From NCBI GenBank assembly GCA_035554115.1, contig DATMIW010000024.1, positions 1 through 64,000 on the forward strand: DNA of 64,000 bases, given 5' to 3'. Within the stretch, counting starts at the first letter, position 1; each line of letters begins with the position of its first letter. Shown here one piece after another: positions 1 through 9,400 of this stretch. The stretch comes from CAXTSE01 sp035554115 (GTDB lineage Bacteria; Actinomycetota; Actinomycetes; Actinomycetales; Microbacteriaceae). The notes under the pieces were generated by a model that was not told the origin of the DNA, ran no database searches, and saw only the letters and a program-made list of their open reading frames with translations. The translations under genes and the position numbers were made by a program.

Positions 1-1275
1 CTCGACCTGATCATGACCAAGGTGGATGGCGTGGACAAGCCGTCCGGCATCGTCGCCTACGACCTCGCCTCCGGTGAGCTACACATCTTCCAGGCGAAGT
101 CGATCATCTTCGCGACGGGCGGCTTCGGCAAGATCTACAAGACCACCTCGAACGCCCACACCCTCACGGGTGACGGAGTCGGCATCATCTGGCGCAAAGG
201 CCTCCCGCTCGAGGACATGGAGTTCTTCCAGTTCCACCCGACCGGATTGGCCGGCCTCGGCATCCTGTTGACCGAGGGTGCCCGCGGTGAGGGCGCGATC
301 CTGCGAAACGCCAGCGACGAGCGCTTCATGGAGCGCTACGCCCCCACGATCAAAGACCTCGCCCCCCGCGACATCGTCTCGCGCTGCATGGTGCAAGAGG
401 TGGCCGAAGGCCGCGGCGCCGGACCACACAAGGACTACGTGCTGCTCGACTGCACGCACCTCGGGGCGGAGGTGCTCGAGACCAAGCTGCCCGACATCAC
501 CGAGTTCGCTCGCACCTACCTCGGTGTCGACCCCGTGTTCGAGCCCGTGCCCGTCATGCCGACGGCGCACTACGCGATGGGTGGCATCCCGACCAACATC
601 AAGGCCGAGGTGCTGAGCGACAACGACACCGTCGTGCCGGGCCTCTACGCCGCCGGCGAATGCGCGTGCGTTTCTGTTCACGGCTCCAACCGTCTCGGCA
701 CCAACTCGCTTCTCGACATCAACGTGTTCGGCAAGCGTGCGGGCAACAACGCCGTGGAGTACGCGGCATCAGCCGACTTTGTGCCGCTTCCGCAGGATCC
801 CGCCAAATTCGTGCGGGAGCTCGTCGAGCAGCTGCGCGACTCGGATGGAACCGAGCGGATCGCAGCGCTGCGCAAAGAGTTGCAGGACGAGATGGATAAG
901 AACGCGCAGGTGTTCCGCACCGATGAGTCGCTCGAAAAGGTGACTCACACGATCCACGGACTGCGCAATCGCTACAAGAACGTGTCGATCAACGACAAGG
1001 GCCGCCGGTTCAACACCGACCTGCTCGAGGCGATCGAGCTCGGATTCCTGCTCGACCTGGCCGAGGTTGTCGTTTTCTCGGCCCGTAACCGTCAGGAAAG
1101 CCGTGGCGGCCATATGCGCGACGACTACCCGAAGCGCGACGACGAGAAGTACATGAAGCACACGATGGCCTACCTCAGCGGTGACCCACATTCGGCCAAT
1201 GCCGCCGACCACATCACCCTCGACTGGAAACCTGTCGTCGTGACCAATTACCAGCCGATGGAACGGAAGTACTGA
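1..1275 (+). CDS. sdhA: Succinate dehydrogenase flavoprotein subunit, 5'-truncated by window edge
   Basis: Catalytic FAD subunit of complex II: oxidises succinate to fumarate on the cytoplasmic face of the membrane. The frame is open from base 1, giving about 424 C-terminal residues; the N-terminal FAD-binding part (roughly the first 180 residues of a usual 600) lies outside. Visible signatures are the HGSNRLGTNSLLD flavoprotein motif near residue 225 of the fragment, the substrate-binding ESRGGHMRDDYP motif near residue 366, and HPTGL with its conserved His near residue 79. The stop codon TGA overlaps the sdhB start by one base (TGATG), so the two are translationally coupled. The cytochrome b/anchor subunits are presumably upstream. 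Confidence 0.97.
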   Translation, partial: LDLIMTKVDGVDKPSGIVAYDLASGELHIFQAKSIIFATGGFGKIYKTTSNAHTLTGDGVGIIWRKGLPLEDMEFFQFHPTGLAGLGILLTEGARGEGAILRNASDERFMERYAPTIKDLAPRDIVSRCMVQEVAEGRGAGPHKDYVLLDCTHLGAEVLETKLPDITEFARTYLGVDPVFEPVPVMPTAHYAMGGIPTNIKAEVLSDNDTVVPGLYAAGECACVSVHGSNRLGTNSLLDINVFGKRAGNNAVEYAASADFVPLPQDPAKFVRELVEQLRDSDGTERIAALRKELQDEMDKNAQVFRTDESLEKVTHTIHGLRNRYKNVSINDKGRRFNTDLLEAIELGFLLDLAEVVVFSARNRQESRGGHMRDDYPKRDDEKYMKHTMAYLSGDPHSANAADHITLDWKPVVVTNYQPMERKY

Positions 1276-2051
1276 TGTCGACCGCTGTAGCTGCCGCACC
1301 CGAGGCGCCGATCCAGTCGTTCACCGTCACCCTCATCATCCGGCGCTTCGACCCGGAGACGATGGACGAGCCGATCTGGCAAGACTTCGACGTCGAGCTC
1401 TACGCGACGGACCGCGTGCTCGACGCACTCCACAAGATCAAATGGGAGCAGGACGGCTCGCTCTCGTTCCGCCGCTCGTGCGCGCACGGCATCTGCGGGT
1501 CGGATGCGATGCGCATCAACGGCCGCAACCGCCTCGCCTGCAAGACCCTGATCAAAGACCTCGACATCTCGCAGCCGATCTACGTCGAGGCCATTAAGGG
1601 TCTGCCGCTCGAGAAGGACCTCATCGTCGACATGGAGCCGTTCTTCGCGTCGTACCGCGAGATCCAGCCCTTCCTCGTGTCGAACACGAAGCCCAAAGAG
1701 GGCAAAGAGCGGATCCAGTCGGTCGCCCAGCGCGAGATTTTCGACGACACCACCAAGTGCATTCTGTGTGCCGCGTGCACCTCGTCGTGCCCCGTCTTCT
1801 GGACCGATGGCCAGTACTTCGGCCCTGCCGCGATCGTCAACGCACACCGCTTCATCTTCGACAGCCGCGACGAGAACGCTCAGGTGCGTCTCGACATCCT
1901 CAACGACAAAGAGGGCGTGTGGCGCTGCCGCACCACCTTCAACTGTTCGGAGGCGTGCCCGCGTGGCATCCAGGTGACCAAGGCCATCGCCGAGGTCAAG
2001 CAGGCTGTTCTCAACGGTCGCGTGAAGCTTCCCGCCGGCGTCGGCGCGTAG
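1275..2051 (+). CDS. sdhB: Succinate dehydrogenase iron-sulfur subunit
   Basis: Electron-transfer subunit of complex II, 258 residues. It has the N-terminal plant-type ferredoxin domain with the [2Fe-2S] cysteines in CAHGICGSDAM and the later Cys in NRLAC. The C-terminal half has the [4Fe-4S] motif CILCAACTSSCPVFW and the [3Fe-4S]-type motif CRTTFNCSEACPRGI. Length and cysteine order are normal for the family. The ATG overlaps the sdhA stop. It is the last gene of the operon, and a strong inverted repeat begins 6 bases after its stop. Confidence 0.98.
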   Translation: MSTAVAAAPEAPIQSFTVTLIIRRFDPETMDEPIWQDFDVELYATDRVLDALHKIKWEQDGSLSFRRSCAHGICGSDAMRINGRNRLACKTLIKDLDISQPIYVEAIKGLPLEKDLIVDMEPFFASYREIQPFLVSNTKPKEGKERIQSVAQREIFDDTTKCILCAACTSSCPVFWTDGQYFGPAAIVNAHRFIFDSRDENAQVRLDILNDKEGVWRCRTTFNCSEACPRGIQVTKAIAEVKQAVLNGRVKLPAGVGA

Positions 2052-2056
2052 CTCCC

Positions 2057-2090
2057 GCAGAACGCGCGGAAGCCGCTCCGCGTGTTCTGC
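2057..2090 (+). terminator. Hairpin just after sdhB, likely operon terminator
   Basis: Arms 2057-2070 (GCAGAACGCGCGGA) and 2077-2090 (TCCGCGTGTTCTGC) pair over 14 positions with one mismatch around a 6-base loop, starting 6 bases after the sdhB stop. No T tract follows, so termination strength is uncertain. The GCAGAAC/GTTCTGC arm ends resemble the arms of the dispersed element next to it. Confidence 0.6.
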
Positions 2091-2098
2091 ACCATCGC

Positions 2099-2175
2099 GT
2101 TCTGCAGGAACTCCGTCCTGCAATAACACAATTGTTGGGCGCCGCGTCCTTCAGAACGTGCGACTCCTGCAGAAC
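2099..2175 (+). repeat. Dispersed palindromic element, copy A (GTTCTGCAGGA arms)
   Basis: Begins GTTCTGCAGGA (2099-2109) and ends TCCTGCAGAAC (2165-2175), perfect 11-bp inverted arms, with a variant internal arm TCCTTCAGAAC at 2147-2157 and an internal ACAATTGT palindrome. The reverse complement of 8978-9054 aligns along its length, sharing the outer arm, TAACAC and GCCGCG blocks. It is noncoding and lies between convergent genes. This is seen directly; what the element does is unknown. Confidence 0.7.
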
Positions 2176-2258
2176 GCAGCCCGTCATCCGGATGCGGTCT
2201 GTGCTGCGCCGTTTCGGCGACACTGACCTCAGGCACCGCTTGTCAGGGACCGTGCACT

Positions 2259-2334
2259 AATTCAGCCGCTCTGACCCCAGGTCAGGTCACGACCCCAGTA
2301 AATGAACGAGTTGCCACCGCATAGCGGCTGAATT
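2259..2334. repeat. Nested inverted repeats of unknown role
   Basis: A perfect 12-bp inverted pair AATTCAGCCGCT (2259-2270) / AGCGGCTGAATT (2323-2334) encloses a second perfect hairpin CTGACC-CCA-GGTCAG (2271-2285). The two arms are 52 bases apart. It could fold at the 3' end of a minus-strand transcript from the promoter at 2498-2524, or be a protein-binding region. Confidence 0.55.
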
Positions 2335-2396
2335 GTGACTGCAGTATCCCCGTCGTGACGGCAGCGCGTGACCATCATCTCCGACGGACGACGGAA

Positions 2397-2437
2397 GGCC
2401 CGGCCCGCAGAAGCTGGGAACTCTGCGGAGCCGGGCC
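2397..2437. terminator. Strong GC-rich hairpin, possible bidirectional terminator
   Basis: GGCCCGGC (2397-2404) pairs perfectly with GCCGGGCC (2430-2437), with further GCAGA/TCTGC pairing inside. It sits downstream of the minus-strand sigma factor gene, between convergent genes. No T tract is present. Confidence 0.5.
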
Positions 2438-2497
2438 GATCCCCGTCGGTGGGACGTGCGCGAACGGGGATGGTGAGACCGGATGGCCTCATACGAA

Positions 2498-2524
2498 GAG
2501 ACGCGATTCATCCCCTGCTATGAC
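2498..2524 (-). promoter_or_regulatory. ECF-type promoter copy 2, reading away from the sigma gene
   Basis: On the minus strand: GTCATA (2524-2519), 15-base spacer, CGTCTC (2503-2498), with flanking GC before and TYCRTA-like bases after. The same two hexamers with the same spacing occur upstream of the fused sigma factor gene (4194-4168). No recognised gene lies downstream on this strand, so it may drive a noncoding RNA or a very small protein. Confidence 0.55.
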
Positions 2525-2578
2525 GCGACTATATGAGTGATTCTGCCCACGTATGGGGGCCATGCTCCGATATCGAAC

Positions 2579-4084
2579 TCAGCCGCTAAGAGAGACGGAT
2601 AACCCGGAGCTGTTCGCGGTCAGACCCAGCGGCGTCAACAGACCGCCCAATAGCCCGCCGAGCAGGCTCGAGTTCACCGTCTGCACCAGCTGAAGAGAAC
2701 TCCCCTGCGGCACCCCGGTAGCCGCGATTGCGAAGTGCCCCGAACTGTCGACAGTCGTGGTCGCGTAGACCACACCGCCAACTTTGAGCGAGACCACTCC
2801 GCCCGGCGTACCGGTGCCGCCGAGGCTGATATTCAGAGTGACGGGGTCTGCCACCAGTTGATTCACGGTGGATCCGACGTCAGCGACGACACCGCCCACG
2901 GCACCTGTGAGCTGCGCGACGGGACCGCCGGAGGCCAGCGCATCCGAGGAGTTCGGCGACAGCGCGTCTACCCCCGCTTCCGACGCTGTCGATGCCGTCG
3001 CGCCTCCTGCGGTGTCATCACCCGCGGCGGGCGCCGAGGTCGACCCCGCAGAGACCGCGACCGCCTTCTCAACGGTGGGCTCCGCCGGCTGAGACTGCGG
3101 AGCCACACCGAGCACAATGCCCCCTGCAAGAGCGACGGCGACGGCCACAGAGCTCACCATCGCTCCGGTGGTGGATGCGACGCCGAACGACAGCGCTCCC
3201 GCCACCCCTGATGCTGCGGCGGTGCCGCCCGCACCAATCGCCTCAACGGCGTGCGGCAGGGCCGGCACGACATACTCGGCGGCCGATGCCGCCGCCGGTG
3301 CCGCCAAAGACGAAAGCAATGTGCCGCCGGCAACCCCGCCCAGAAGGAGAGGGATCATGACCAGGGCGAGGCGGGATCCCACCTCGTTCACCTCTTCGCT
3401 GATGATCGAACACGACGCGCATTCGGCCAGGTGCCGGCCAAGGCGCGCCTCGTCGCGCGCACCCAGAGCCTTGCGCGCGTCCTCTCCCATCTTGGATAGG
3501 GCCCACTCGCACTCGCCGGATGCCGTGGCATCCCCGATATGCGCCTGGAGCCACGCCTTGCGCAGGCCTTCCCTCGCGCGATACGACAGCGCGGCGACCC
3601 CGTTAGGCGTCATACCCATGAGCGGGGCGACCTCGTGCGGGTCCATCCCCTCGACCTCGGTGTACCAGAGCACGGTCTGCCAGCGGTCAGGCAGAGCGCG
3701 GAACGCCTGCGCAGTCAGAGTGCGGTCGAGCGCCCAGGCCGCGGGGTCATCCGGAATTCGCTCGTCTTCAAAATCATCAATGGCATCGACCTGGACCTCT
3801 GTGCGTGCGGCACCCCAGGTGCTCGCGAGGTTACGGATCGTCGTATAGAGATAGGGGCGAAACGCTCCAGAGGGCCCGCCGCCCGCCAGAATCCGTTGAT
3901 AGATGCGCACATAGGCCTCGGAAACGAGGTCGTCAGCATCAATCGACGTGAACTGGCGGGCGACGCGAGTGGCAGGGCGGCAGTGGCGACGCCACAGTTC
4001 CGCAAAAGCGCTCGAATCCCCCGACCGAGCGCTTTCGATCAACTCCGCGTCTGAAGTGCCAAACTCCAGACCCTGTCCACTCAT
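2579..4084 (-). CDS. ECF sigma factor fused to a zinc-finger anti-sigma and membrane/extracellular domain
   Basis: 501 residues. Residues 10-90 match sigma-70 region 2 and 125-180 region 4 (LPDRWQTVLWYTEVEG followed by a helix-turn-helix), together a complete ECF sigma factor. A ZAS-type anti-sigma module follows: C192 and then HLAECASC with H218, C222, C225. Hydrophobic segments lie at about 238-260 and 309-328. A Ser/Thr/Ala-rich linker (330-410) precedes a beta-rich Gly/Val/Ser domain (412-501) that resembles a bacterial Ig-like fold. Fusions of this kind are known among actinobacterial ECF groups; signal and regulon here are unknown. Two membrane segments would return the C-terminus to the cytoplasm, so topology is unclear. 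A matching promoter upstream suggests autoregulation. Confidence 0.85.
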   Translation of the reverse strand: MSGQGLEFGTSDAELIESARSGDSSAFAELWRRHCRPATRVARQFTSIDADDLVSEAYVRIYQRILAGGGPSGAFRPYLYTTIRNLASTWGAARTEVQVDAIDDFEDERIPDDPAAWALDRTLTAQAFRALPDRWQTVLWYTEVEGMDPHEVAPLMGMTPNGVAALSYRAREGLRKAWLQAHIGDATASGECEWALSKMGEDARKALGARDEARLGRHLAECASCSIISEEVNEVGSRLALVMIPLLLGGVAGGTLLSSLAAPAAASAAEYVVPALPHAVEAIGAGGTAAASGVAGALSFGVASTTGAMVSSVAVAVALAGGIVLGVAPQSQPAEPTVEKAVAVSAGSTSAPAAGDDTAGGATASTASEAGVDALSPNSSDALASGGPVAQLTGAVGGVVADVGSTVNQLVADPVTLNISLGGTGTPGGVVSLKVGGVVYATTTVDSSGHFAIAATGVPQGSSLQLVQTVNSSLLGGLLGGLLTPLGLTANSSGLSVSLSG

Positions 4085-4167
4085 CCCCGTGATCCATTCC
4101 TGGGCCTCATACGTCCCATCGGAATCGGAACAGCAACCTTGTTGCTCGTGACGTCCTCACGTATGGA

Positions 4168-4194
4168 GAGACGGCTGCCGCACTCAACTATGAC
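4168..4194 (-). promoter_or_regulatory. ECF-type promoter of the fused sigma factor gene
   Basis: Minus-strand GTCATA (4194-4189), 15-base spacer, CGTCTC (4173-4168), about 80 bases upstream of the start codon at 4084. The CGTC-type -10 element is typical of ECF promoters. An identical pair of hexamers with identical spacing is at 2524-2498, so both are probably read by the same sigma factor. That the sigma factor encoded here is the one is inference. Confidence 0.6.
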
Positions 4195-4216
4195 GCCGAT
4201 TTATGGGGATCTCTCA

Positions 4217-4232
4217 CCCCCCTTTCGGGGGG
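4217..4232 (-). terminator. Terminator hairpin after ptsI
   Basis: CCCCCC-TTTC-GGGGGG (4217-4232) lies 8 bases beyond the ptsI stop on the minus strand, in an otherwise short gap. No T-rich tail. Confidence 0.6.
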
Positions 4233-4239
4233 CTCGGTG

Positions 4240-5916
4240 CTAAGCCGAAGCCCGAGTGCGGTCGACTGCCGTGGCCGCCGCCGCTCGGGCGCTGGCTGCT
4301 GACGACTCGGCAAGCGCTGCCCGCGCAACCTCGCGCGCCTGCTCGAGCGTGACTCCGGCGAGCGCCTCACGCACGTCGGCGAGTGCGGGGGCAGCCATCG
4401 ACAGGGATGTTGCGCCCAATCCCACAAGCACAATTGACAGGTCCGGATCGGCCGCCGCCTCGCCGCAGATGCCCACCTCTTTGCCGGCCTCTGCCCCGGC
4501 CGTCCCGATGAGCTGAACGAGTCGCAGCACAGCCGGATGCCAGGGGTTCTGATACCCCGCCAGCGCGCTGGCTGTGCGGTCGGCAGCCAATGTGTACTGC
4601 GTCAGGTCGTTGGTGCCGATGCTGATGAAGTCGGCCACCTCGAACAGCTGCTCGGCGAGCACGGCAGCCGACGGCACTTCGGCCATGATCCCCACCGTCG
4701 CGAGGCCCGCATCCCGCGCCGCGGTGACAAAGAATTCGGCCTCTTCTGCATCCGCCACCATCGGGGCCATAACGCGCAGGTCGGCACCCGACTCGGCTCC
4801 TGCCCGCGCAAGCGCGGTCAGCTGATCGCGCAGAATCTGCGGCGCCTGCCGCAGCGCCCTCAGCCCCCGCATTCCGAGTGCAGGATTCGGCTCGTTCGGC
4901 AGCGACAGATACGGGAGCGGTTTGTCGCCGCCCGCGTCGAGCACACGCACCACAACGGGTCGGCCCGCGCACTCCCGCAGAAGGCCGAGGTACTGCTCTA
5001 GTTGCTGGTCGACGGTCGGCGCGGTCGCCCCGGCGAAGAGGAATTCCGTCCTCAGCAGGCCGAGTCCCTCGGCCCCCAGTGCGAGAGCCGCGGCTGCCGC
5101 ATCCGGACTCGTAAGGTTGGCGAAGAGCGGCACCGGAGTGCCATCAGCCAGCGCTCCATGAGCGTGGGATGGGTCCCCGGCAGCCGCGGACCTGCGCTGC
5201 CGTGCCGCGCGGGTCGCCGTCGCGGCGGCGACCACCTCGTCCGTCGGGTTAACCGTGACGACACCGGATGCGGCCTCGACGAGAACGTGCGCGCCCTCGG
5301 GGAGCGGGGTGCCGGATCCGACCCCCACCACCGCCGGAATTCCCTTCGCGCGGGCGAGAATCGCGGTGTGGCCGGTCGGCCCTCCCTGCCGCGTGACAAC
5401 CGCCAAAACGAGTGCGGGGTCGAGTAGTGCGGCATCGACAGGCGGAACGTCGTGCGCGACCAGCACATAGGGGGTTTCTGAGACCGGCAGCCCCGGAATC
5501 GGGACCCCGCGCAACACGGCATGCACGCGACGGGTGACGTCGTCGACGTCGGCCGCCCGCTCGGCGAATCGCCCACCCAGGGCAACAAGCTGTGCGCGGA
5601 ACACGGCAGTAGCGTCGCCGACTGCCTGATCGGCGGCCGCACCCGCCGCAATGTGCCGTTCCACATCGGCGGCGAACTCCGGATCGAGCACCATTTGCAC
5701 TGTCGCCTCGATGACTGCGCGACTGGCACCGTGAGCGGTTTCGGCGATCCGGTTCAGGTCGGCGGCGACGGTTTCGACGGCGGAGCGGAAGGCGACAACC
5801 TCGGTGGCTGCATCCTGCACAGGAGGCGCGACCGTCGGATCCGGAAGCTCGCCGGTCATCGTACGTACGTATCCGACCGCCGACCCGCGACCGACTCCGA
5901 ACCCTCGCACCTGCAT
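4240..5916 (-). CDS. ptsI: PTS enzyme I (phosphoenolpyruvate-protein phosphotransferase)
   Basis: Takes phosphate from phosphoenolpyruvate and passes it to HPr at the head of the sugar phosphotransferase system. 558 residues from the ATG at 5916, chosen because AGGAAGG lies 6 bases upstream and because the family N-terminus (residues GFGVGRGSAVGYV) begins there; an in-frame upstream extension would run into the divergent gene. The active-site His is H183 in GGPTGHTAILAR. The C-terminal PEP-binding barrel shows FISIGTNDLTQYTLAADR and the catalytic Cys in GICGEAAADP. No HPr or permease gene is adjacent, so HPr must come from elsewhere; an EIIA-like gene is at 24.9 kb. Confidence 0.95.
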   Translation of the reverse strand: MQVRGFGVGRGSAVGYVRTMTGELPDPTVAPPVQDAATEVVAFRSAVETVAADLNRIAETAHGASRAVIEATVQMVLDPEFAADVERHIAAGAAADQAVGDATAVFRAQLVALGGRFAERAADVDDVTRRVHAVLRGVPIPGLPVSETPYVLVAHDVPPVDAALLDPALVLAVVTRQGGPTGHTAILARAKGIPAVVGVGSGTPLPEGAHVLVEAASGVVTVNPTDEVVAAATATRAARQRRSAAAGDPSHAHGALADGTPVPLFANLTSPDAAAAALALGAEGLGLLRTEFLFAGATAPTVDQQLEQYLGLLRECAGRPVVVRVLDAGGDKPLPYLSLPNEPNPALGMRGLRALRQAPQILRDQLTALARAGAESGADLRVMAPMVADAEEAEFFVTAARDAGLATVGIMAEVPSAAVLAEQLFEVADFISIGTNDLTQYTLAADRTASALAGYQNPWHPAVLRLVQLIGTAGAEAGKEVGICGEAAADPDLSIVLVGLGATSLSMAAPALADVREALAGVTLEQAREVARAALAESSAASARAAAATAVDRTRASA

Positions 5917-5973
5917 ACGTGCCTTCCTGTGGACGCCTCCGCCCGTCTGCCCGGCCAGACTACCCGCGGTGGT

Positions 5974-5979
5974 TAGGGT
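5974..5979 (+). promoter_or_regulatory. Leaderless-type -10 element for the YihY-family gene
   Basis: TAGGGT, six bases, then the ATG at 5986. This spacing places transcription start at or next to the start codon. The same geometry recurs before many genes of this window. Confidence 0.6.
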
Positions 5980-5985
5980 TGGGAG

Positions 5986-7020
5986 ATGCGCAACCGGGTG
6001 GCGGAACTGATTTCCCGTGTGCAGCGGATCAAGGCCGTGCGGGTGTTCACGCATTACGGGCAACACCGGGGGCCGATTCTCGCGGCCGGTCTGTCGTTCC
6101 AAGCGATCTTCTCGGTGTTCGCCGCCATCTGGGTGGGTTTCTCCATCGCCGGACTTGTTCTCGCGGCGACCCCCGAGCTGCGAACCGCGCTCTTCGAGCT
6201 GATCGGAACGTCGGTGCCGGGCCTGATCGACAGCGGAAATGGCGGGGCACTCGATCCCGATGAACTGCTGTCCGCAGGGATTCTGGGCTGGACGGGCGCG
6301 CTGGCGCTCGCGGGCACCCTGTTCACCGCGGTCAGCTGGCTGGGCGCGGCACGTGACGCTGTGCGCGACATCGCCGACCTTGCGGCCCCACCGACGAACT
6401 TCCTGCTGCTCAAGGCGAAGGATCTCGGCCTCGCCCTCGCCTTCGCCGTCGCGCTCGTCGCCTCAGCGGCCCTGTCGTTCTTCAGCACACAGGCGGCCGG
6501 GGTGGTGCTCGGCTGGTTTGCCGTCGACGAGGATTCGGTGCTCGCCACGATTGTGGTCCGCACCCTTGGACTGCTCCTGACCTTCGCCCTCGACGCCGCC
6601 GTGTTGGCGGCGCTCTACCGTGTGCTGGCGGGGGTTCCCATCCCGCGCGCACCGCTTTTTCAAGGCTCTCTGCTGGGGGCGCTTGCCCTGGGCATTCTGA
6701 AAGCGCTCGGCGCGACCCTGCTCGGCGGAGCCGTGAGCAACCCGCTGCTCGCCTCCTTCGCGGTGATCATCGGGCTGCTCATCTGGTTCAACTTCGTCTG
6801 CCAGGTGATTCTGCTCGGGGCATCGTGGGTTGTCGTTACGGCTGTCGATCGGGGGGTGCCGCTCGATCCGGTGGGTGAGCGACGGCGCCGCGAGGCAGAG
6901 GCGCGACTGCGACTTGAGATCGAAGAACAGGTGCGGGCCGAGCTCGAGGCACAGCTGCCGCGCGCGATCCGCTGGTTTGCCACCCGCAGCCGCCGCCGGC
7001 TGGGGTCGCGGCAGAACTGA
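5986..7020 (+). CDS. YihY/BrkB-family inner membrane protein
   Basis: 344 residues with about six hydrophobic segments. The N-terminal segment THYGQHRGPILAAGLSFQAI has the family's conserved polar opening (Tyr, Arg, Leu-Ser before the first helix), followed by alternating helices to about residue 280. The C-terminal 60 residues are charged (Arg/Glu-rich), probably a cytoplasmic helix. The family was once called ribonuclease BN by mistake; its biochemical function is not established. The start is supported by the leaderless -10 element. It is 51 bases from the xth ATG on the same strand and divergent from ptsI. Confidence 0.85.
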   Translation: MRNRVAELISRVQRIKAVRVFTHYGQHRGPILAAGLSFQAIFSVFAAIWVGFSIAGLVLAATPELRTALFELIGTSVPGLIDSGNGGALDPDELLSAGILGWTGALALAGTLFTAVSWLGAARDAVRDIADLAAPPTNFLLLKAKDLGLALAFAVALVASAALSFFSTQAAGVVLGWFAVDEDSVLATIVVRTLGLLLTFALDAAVLAALYRVLAGVPIPRAPLFQGSLLGALALGILKALGATLLGGAVSNPLLASFAVIIGLLIWFNFVCQVILLGASWVVVTAVDRGVPLDPVGERRRREAEARLRLEIEEQVRAELEAQLPRAIRWFATRSRRRLGSRQN

Positions 7021-7058
7021 GAGCCGGGGCGCGGCAGTGCAGTGTCCGAGCCCGCAAC

Positions 7059-7064
7059 TACACT
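7059..7064 (+). promoter_or_regulatory. Leaderless-type -10 element for xth
   Basis: TACACT, seven bases, then ATG at 7072. Supports the ATG over an in-frame GTG at 7042 that has no ribosome binding site. Confidence 0.55.
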
Positions 7065-7071
7065 TTTGGGC

Positions 7072-8924
<1,853 letters not shown>

Positions 8925-8977
8925 TTCGGGTACCCGTATCCGTCATCACACCGCAGGCGCACTACGGGTGACTCGTT

Positions 8978-9054
8978 GTGCAGGAGTTCTGCGTTCTGCA
9001 GGCCTCCGCGGCCCGTAACAGTGTTAGCGCACGACCTATCTCCTGCAGAACACA
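8978..9054 (-). repeat. Dispersed palindromic element, copy B
   Basis: GTTCTGCAGG (8993-9002) and TCCTGCAGAAC (9041-9051) are inverted arms flanking a perfect TAACA-G-TGTTA palindrome (9016-9026); a further GTGCAGGAGTTCTGC lies just left. Its reverse complement aligns with 2099-2175. The remaining sequence to 9150 shows no gene. Confidence 0.7.
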
Positions 9055-9152
9055 GACGCACGCCTACGCGACCGCGACCGCGCGCACGACCGCGGCAGAC
9101 GCCGTGAATGTCCTCCAGAGACGCGGGAATACTGAGCATCCGTGCCGAGTTG

Positions 9153-9158
9153 TAAGCT
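9153..9158 (+). promoter_or_regulatory. Probable -10 element of the riboflavin operon
   Basis: TAAGCT, 14 bases before the first base of the FMN aptamer. The upstream -35 (TACTGA, 9130-9135) is weak. Position relative to the riboswitch is the main support. Confidence 0.4.
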
Positions 9159-9171
9159 GGTACTGAAGTAC

Positions 9172-9318
9172 GTGCTCCGGGGTCGGTGAAATTCCGAACC
9201 GGCGGTTACAGTCCGCGAATCCGTCGCAGCAGCATCGCGACGGCTTGATCCGGTGAAATTCCGGGACCGACGGTAATGGGTTCGCAAGAACCCTGAGTCC
9301 GGATGGGAGGTAGCACAC
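9172..9318 (+). ncRNA. FMN riboswitch (RFN element)
   Basis: Conserved RFN blocks occur in order: GGGGTCGGTGAAATTCCGAA, CCGGCGGTTACAGTCCGCGA, CGGTGAAATTCCGGGACCGA, GGTAATGGGTTC and AGTCCGGATGGGAGGTAGCA. The P1 stem pairs GTGCT (9172-9176) with AGCAC (9312-9316). It lies directly upstream of ribD, so FMN should shut off the whole riboflavin operon. The 82 bases between aptamer and ribD include a GGGCG/CGCCC hairpin that may be part of the expression platform. Confidence 0.97.
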
Positions 9319-9400
9319 GACGACAGGGCGTTCCGAGCGAGCGCCCCGACATCGAGCGCCGAACCTGCGCCCCCGGACCGTCTCACGACTTGAGGACCGG

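Larger units (their letters stand above)
2052..2578. other. Gene-poor interval between sdhB and the sigma factor gene
   Basis: No convincing protein gene in about 527 bases. It holds the sdhB hairpin, repeat copy A, a small CGCCG-TTT-CGGCG hairpin (2207-2219), nested inverted repeats at 2259-2334, a strong GC hairpin at 2397-2437, and a minus-strand ECF-type promoter at 2498-2524. A 76-codon minus-strand frame (2262-2492) starts 5 bases after the promoter's -10 element, but its composition does not look protein-like. Confidence 0.6.

Noticed and set aside
2262..2511. Two overlapping minus-strand frames of 74-76 codons past the sigma gene
   Set aside because: Not listed as genes because their composition is not protein-like; the 76-codon one is kept only as a hypothesis because of its promoter spacing.
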